Source: Lasioglossum baleicum
Taxonomy: Eukaryota > Arthropoda > Insecta > Hymenoptera > Halictidae
Reading direction: 5' to 3'
Length of the DNA: 64,000 nt
Assembly (NCBI RefSeq): GCF_051020765.1
Contig: NW_027469108.1
Span: forward strand, 62,001 to 126,000
Positions 59,206-64,000 of this stretch are shown one piece after another (the stretch's first letter is position 1; every line of letters starts with the position of its first letter). Below the pieces are notes generated by a model that was not told the origin of the DNA, did not search any database, and saw only the letters and a list, made by a program, of their open reading frames with translations. The position numbers and the translations under genes are program-made.

Positions 59206-61963
59206 TTGAGCGAATCGACTTGTAACTTCGAGGTTACGAATCCGACTCTACGTTTGGGTTTACATTTTCCATTAATTTTAAAGGGGAGGGGGGGTTGGGG
59301 AGATGGCGATGACAGACCAATTGCCCACCTCCCCGCCACCATCGTCGCTACCGACGACCTCGACCTCGAGCCGAGCCGAGCCGAGCCGAGCCGAGCCGAG
59401 CCGAGCCGAGCCGAGCGGGACCGAAGGCCCGACGGGCTCCCGGAAAACTCGGAAAGGCGATATACCTTTAATTCCCAGTTGGCCGTAACTTTCTCGATGA
59501 CGTCAAATTAGTGAAAAATCAAAGTTTCTTTGTCGCCGTATAGCTCGAGAACGGGTCGACGGGTGCGGGCGAGAGTAGGCTCGTCGGACGGAAGACGCGG
59601 AGACGAAGGTTTACCGCGCGAAAAATTCGCGAAAATTCGCGAAAAATTTTTTACGTGTGCATCGGTAACGCGCGTCGTCCTCGGCGGAGGATAACTTACC
59701 GACCACCACCGGCAGTGGTCGGTAACGCTCGGGGGGTATAAGCTGCCGCGTTAAAAATGAAACCCGAATTCCGGCGCTTCCACGGTTCAGAGCTGAAAAG
59801 GGCCCGAAAGAAAATAACTGATTCAAACGTTCGAATTTAACGCCAACTTCGTGATGCTGACTTCGCATCGGTGGCGAGTGCCGCCACAGTCGCCGCGTTT
59901 ACTCTCCCTTGATAGTTGAGCGAATCGACTTGTAACTTCGAGGTTGCGAATCCGACTCTACGTTTGGGTTTACATTTTCCATTAATTTTAAAGGGGAGGG
60001 GGGGTTGGGGAGATGGCGATGACAGACCAATTGCGCACCTCCCCGCCACCATCGTCGCTACCGACGACCTCGACCTCGAGCCGAGCCGAGCCGAGCGGGG
60101 CCGAAGGCCCGACGGGCTCCCGGAAAACTCGGAAAGGCGATATACCTTTAATTCCCAGTTTTCCGTAACTTTCTCGATGACGTCAAATTAGTGAAAAATC
60201 AAAGTTTCTTTGTCGCCGTATAGCTCGAGAACGGGTCGACGGGTGCGGGCGAGAGTAGGCTCGTCGGACGGAGGACGCGGAGACGAAGGTTTACCGCTCG
60301 AAAAATTCGCGAAAATTCGCGAAAAATTTTTTACGTGTGCATCGGTAACGCGCGTCGTCTTCGGCGAAGGATAACTTACCGACCACCACCGTCAGTGGTC
60401 GGTAACGCTCGGGGAGTATAAGCTGCCGCGTTAAAAATGAAACCCGAATTTCGGCGCTTCCCGGGTCAGGGCTGAAAAGGGCCGGAAAGAAAATAACTGA
60501 TTCAAACGTTCGAATTTAACGCCAACTTCGTGATGCTGACTTCGCATCCGTGGCGAGTGCAGTCACTGTCGCCGCGTTTTCTCTCCCTTGATAGTTGAGC
60601 GAATCGACTTGTAACTTCGAGGTTACGAATCCGACTCTACGTTTGGGTTTACATTTTCCATTAATTTTAAAGGGGTGGGGGGGTTGGGGAGATGGCGATG
60701 ACAGACCAATTGCGCACCTCCCCGCCACCATCGTCGCTACCGACGACCTCGACCTCGAGCCGAGCCGAGCCGAGCCGAGCCGAGCGGGACCGAAGGCCCG
60801 ACGGGCTCCCGGAAAACTCGGAAAGGCGATATACCTTTAATTCCCAGTTGGCCGTAACTTTCTCGATGACGTCAAATTAGTGAAAAATCAAAGTTTCTTT
60901 GTCGCCGTATAGCTCGAGAACGGGTCGACGGGTGCGGGCGAGAGTAGGCTCGTCGGACGGAAGACGCGGAGACGAAGGTTTACCGCGCGAAAAATTCGCG
61001 AAAATTCGCGAAAAATTTTTTACGTGTGCATCGGTAACGCGCGTCGTCCTCGGCGGAGGATAACTTACCGACCACCACCGGCAGTGGTCGGTAACGCTCG
61101 GGGGGTATAAGCTGCCGCGTTAAAAATGAAACCCGAATTCCGGCGCTTCCACGGTTCAGAGCTGAAAAGGGCCCGAAAGAAAATAACTGATTCAAACGTT
61201 CGAATTTAACGCCAACTTCGTGATGCTGACTTCGCATCGGTGGCGAGTGCCGCCACAGTCGCCGCGTTTACTCTCCCTTGATAGTTGAGCGAATCGACTT
61301 GTAACTTCGAGGTTGCGAATCCGACTCTACGTTTGGGTTTACATTTTCCATTAATTTTAAAGGGGAGGGGGGGTTGGGGAGATGGCGATGACAGACCAAT
61401 TGCGCACCTCCCCGCCACCATCGTCGCTACCGACGACCTCGACCTCGAGCCGAGCCGAGCCGAGCGGGGCCGAAGGCCCGACGGGCTCCCGGAAAACTCG
61501 GAAAGGCGATATACCTTTAATTCCCAGTTTTCCGTAACTTTCTCGATGACGTCAAATTAGTGAAAAATCAAAGTTTCTTTGTCGCCGTATAGCTCGAGAA
61601 CGGGTCGACGGGTGCGGGCGAGAGTAGGCTCGTCGGACGGAGGACGCGGAGACGAAGGTTTACCGCTCGAAAAATTCGCGAAAATTCGCGAAAAATTTTT
61701 TACGTGTGCATCGGTAACGCGCGTCGTCTTCGGCGAAGGATAACTTACCGACCACCACCGTCAGTGGTCGGTAACGCTCGGGGAGTATAAGCTGCCGCGT
61801 TAAAAATGAAACCCGAATTTCGGCGCTTCCCGGGTCAGGGCTGAAAAGGGCCGGAAAGAAAATAACTGATTCAAACGTTCGAATTTAACGCCAACTTCGT
61901 GATGCTGACTTCGCATCCGTGGCGAGTGCAGCCACTGTCGCCGCGTTTTCTCTCCCTTGATAG
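59206..61963. repeat. Dimer higher-order repeat, 1,389 and 1,369 bp
   Basis: Copy one is 59206-60594 and copy two 60595-61963. First units share a long GAGCC block (nine versus five copies), GGAAGACG, CCTCGGCGG, GAATTCCGGCG, CAGAGCTG and GGGCCCGAAAG. Second units share GGTTGCGAATCC and the C-type haplotype, ending in GTGCAGTCACTG or GTGCAGCCACTG. The 20-bp length difference equals four GAGCC copies. Confidence 0.87.
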
Positions 61964-64000
61964 TTGAGCGAATCGACTTGTAACTTCGAGGTTACGAATC
62001 CGACTCTACGTTTGGGTTTACATTTTCCATTAATTTTAAAGGGGTGGGGGGGTTGGGGAGTTGGCGATGACAGACCAATTGCGCACCTCCCCGCCACCAT
62101 CGTCGCTACCGACGACCTCGACCTCGAGCCGAGCCGTGCCGAGCGGGGCCGAAGGCCCGACGGGCTCCCGGAAAACTCGGAAAGGCGATATACCTTTAAT
62201 TCCCAGTTTTCCGTAACTTTCTCGATGACGTCAAATTAGTGAAAAATCAAAGTTTCTTTGTCGCCGTATAGCTCGAGAACGGGTCGACGGGTGCGGGCGA
62301 GAGTAGGCTCGTCGGACGGAGGACGCGGAGACGAAGGTTTACCGCGCGAAAAATTCGCGAAAATTCGCGAAAAATTTTTTACGTGTGCATCGGTAACGCG
62401 CGTCGTCTTCGGCGGAGGATAACTTACCGACCACCACCGGCAGTGGTCGGTAACGCTCGGGGGGTATAAGCTGCCGCGTTAAAAATGAAACCCGAATTTC
62501 GGCGCTTCCACGGTTCAGGGCTGAAAAGGGCCGGAAAGAAAATAACTGATTCAAACGTTCGAATTTAACGCCAACTTCGTGATGCTGACTTCGCATCCGT
62601 GGCGAGTGCCGCCACAGTCGCCGCGTTTTCTCTCCCTTGATAGTTGAGCGAATCGACTTGTAACTTCGAGGTTACGAATCCGACTCTACGTTTGGGTTTA
62701 CATTTTCCATTAATTTTAAAGGGGAGGGGGGGTTGGGGAGATGGCGATGACAGACCAATTGCGCACCTCCCCGCCACCATCGTCGCTACCGACGACCTCG
62801 ACCTCGAGCCGAGCCGAGCCGAGCGGGGCCGAAGGCCCGACGGGCTCCCGGGAAACTCGGAAAGGCGATATACCTTTAATTCCCAGTTTTCCGTAACTTT
62901 CTCGATGACGTCAAATTAGTGAAAAATCAAAGTTTCATTGTCGCCGTATAGCTCGAGAACGGGTCGACGGGTGCGGGCGAGAGTAGGCTCGTCGGACGTA
63001 GGACGCGGAGACGAAGGTTTACCGATCGAAAAATTCGCGAAAATTCGCGAAAAATTTTTTACGTGTGCATCGGTAACGCGCGTCGTCTTCGGCGGAGGAT
63101 AACTTACCGACCACCACCGGCAGTGGTCGGTAACGCTCGGGGGGTATAAGCTGCCGCGTTAAAAATGAAACCCGAATTTCGGCGCTTCCACGGTTCAGGG
63201 CTGAAAAGGGCCGGAAAGAAAATAACTGATTCAAACGTTCGAATTTAACGCCAACTTCGTGATGCTGACTTCGCATCCGTGGCGAGTGCCGCCACAGTCG
63301 CCGCGTTTTCTCTCCCTTGATAGTTGAGCGAATCGACTTGTAACTTCGAGGTTACGAATCCGACTCTACGTTTGGGTTTACATTTTCCATTAATTTTAAA
63401 GGGGTGAGGGGGTTGGGGAGATGGCGATGACAGACCAATTGCGCACCTCCCCGCCACCATCGTCGCTACCGACGACCTCGACCTCGAGCCGAGCCGAGCC
63501 GAGCGGGGCCGAAGGCCCGACGGGCTCCCGGAAAACTCGGAAAGGCGATATACCTTTAATTCCCAGTTTTCCGTAACTTTCTCGATGACGTCAAATTAGT
63601 GAAAAATCAAAGTTTCTTTGTCGCCGTATAGCTCGAGAACGGGTCGACGGGTGCGGGCGAGAGTAGGCTCTTCGGACGGAGGACGCGGAGACGAAGGTTT
63701 ACCGCTCGAAAAATTCGCGAAAATTCGCGAAAAATTTTTTACGTGTGCATCGGTAACGCGCGTCGTCTTCGGCGAAGGATAACTTACCGACCACCACCGT
63801 CAGTGGTCGGTAACGCTCGGGGAGTATAAGCTGCCGCGTTAAAAATGAAACCCGAATTTCGGCGCTTCCACGGTTCAGGGCTGAAAAGGGCCGGAAAGAA
63901 AATAACTGATTCAAACGTTCGAATTTAACGCCAACTTCGTGATGCTGACTTCGCATCCGTGGCGAGTGCCGCCACAGTCGCCGCGTTTTCTCCCCCTTGA
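61964..64000. repeat. Right-end satellite units, array continues past the window
   Basis: Two full units (61964, 680 bp; 62644, 680 bp) and 677 bp of a third. The 61964 unit has GGGAGTTGGCG and a GTGCC in its GAGCC block. The 62644 and 63324 units repeat the pair GACGTAGGACG/ATCGAA and GGGGTGAGGGGG. The last unit combines C-type markers CTCGAA, GGCGAAGG, CACCGTCA and GGGGAGTA with ordinary CCACGGTTCAGG and CCACAGTC, a within-unit recombinant. The sequence stops just before the next unit start. Confidence 0.9.

Larger units (their letters stand above)
1..64000. repeat. Satellite DNA array, ~680-bp monomer, ~94 tandem copies
   Basis: The same sequence recurs every ~680 bp across the whole window with no insertion of other DNA. 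Using the TTGAGCGA site as phase, units start at 487, 1179, 1864, 2544, 3236, 3916, 4602, 5299, 5984, 6664, 7350, 8036, 8733, 9413, 10093, 10778, 11463, 12142, 12824, 13525, 14202, 14884, 15563, 16243, 16923, 17603, 18283, 18963, 19642, 20321, 21001, 21691, 22371, 23061, 23762, 24442, 25132, 25811, 26492, 27182, 27862, 28576, 29256, 29935, 30634, 31314, 31993, 32673, 33353, 34042, 34721, 35401, 36081, 36760, 37440, 38110, 38799, 39478, 40158, 40838, 41527, 42209, 42889, 43579, 44257, 44937, 45616, 46296, 46974, 47654, 48333, 49013, 49691, 50371, 51050, 51730, 52400, 53089, 53768, 54448, 55128, 55807, 56487, 57167, 57847, 58526, 59206, 59916, 60595, 61285, 61964, 62644 and 63324. All units face the same way. 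No gene is present in any gene-free stretch because the array is the entire window. Heterochromatic satellite is inferred; the family is not recognised. Confidence 0.97.

Noticed and set aside
1..64000. CRISPR array
   Set aside because: The repeats are ~680 bp and adjacent units are near identical; there are no short direct repeats separated by unique spacers.
1..64000. Ribosomal DNA intergenic spacer
   Set aside because: No rRNA gene or recognisable rRNA fragment appears in 64 kb, whereas rDNA units would bring one in within this length in most eukaryotes.
1..64000. CENP-B box (NTTCGNNNNANNCGGGN)
   Set aside because: I looked at the TTCG and CCCG sites of the consensus on both strands and none satisfies the pattern. 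Absence does not exclude a centromeric role.
1..64000. Transposable element internal sequence or terminal repeats
   Set aside because: No reverse transcriptase, integrase or transposase motif in any open frame, no target-site duplications, and no unit is interrupted.

Overview
The whole 64 kb window is one uninterrupted tandem satellite DNA array. A unit of about 680 bp is repeated head to tail in one orientation: 93 unit starts are visible, 92 complete intervals average 683 bp (range 670-714), and a partial unit lies at the left end. I found no protein gene, tRNA, rRNA, transposon, CRISPR array or unique DNA anywhere. The many short open frames on both strands are the same few frames recurring once per unit and are best read as non-coding. 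I do not recognise the monomer as a named satellite.

The source is most likely a eukaryote: arrays of this length, uniformity and higher-order organisation are typical of centromeric, pericentromeric or other heterochromatic satellite. The repeat is strikingly rich in CpG and shows no obvious CpG decay, which argues against a genome that heavily methylates repeats in its germline (most vertebrates and plants). It would fit many insects, but the species cannot be named from this sequence.

Layout. (1) About 1-14.9 kb: a divergent, heterogeneous portion with unit lengths of 677-701 bp, several old unit types (called L, b, c, d and e here) in irregular order, and many private substitutions and indels. 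(2) About 14.9-27.9 kb: more uniform 679-690 bp units with a 1,360-bp dimer repeat and a 2,071-bp trimer repeat. (3) 27.9-43.6 kb: trimer repeats (2,073/2,058 bp, then 2,051 bp) and two copies of a 2,728-bp four-unit module. (4) 43.6-51.7 kb: the most homogenised core, three apparently near-identical copies of a 2,717-bp four-unit higher-order repeat. (5) 51.7-64 kb: a mixed portion ending in a dimer repeat (1,389/1,369 bp) whose units reuse variants otherwise seen in the divergent left part.

Each unit carries the same set of short elements in fixed order: a poly-G block that fits a G-quadruplex pattern; a GAGCC pentanucleotide microsatellite (1-10 copies); a short GC hairpin; a TGACGTCA palindrome; a TTCGCGAA mini-repeat (1, 2 or 4 copies) next to an A5T6 tract; and an 11-bp perfect inverted repeat with an 8-nt loop. 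Unit-length differences are mostly explained by the G run, the GAGCC block and the TTCGCGAA block. The mosaic of linked variants shows repeated unequal exchange and gene conversion. There are no genes whose cooperation could be described; the points of interest are array structure and possible chromatin or transcription roles of the conserved non-coding motifs.
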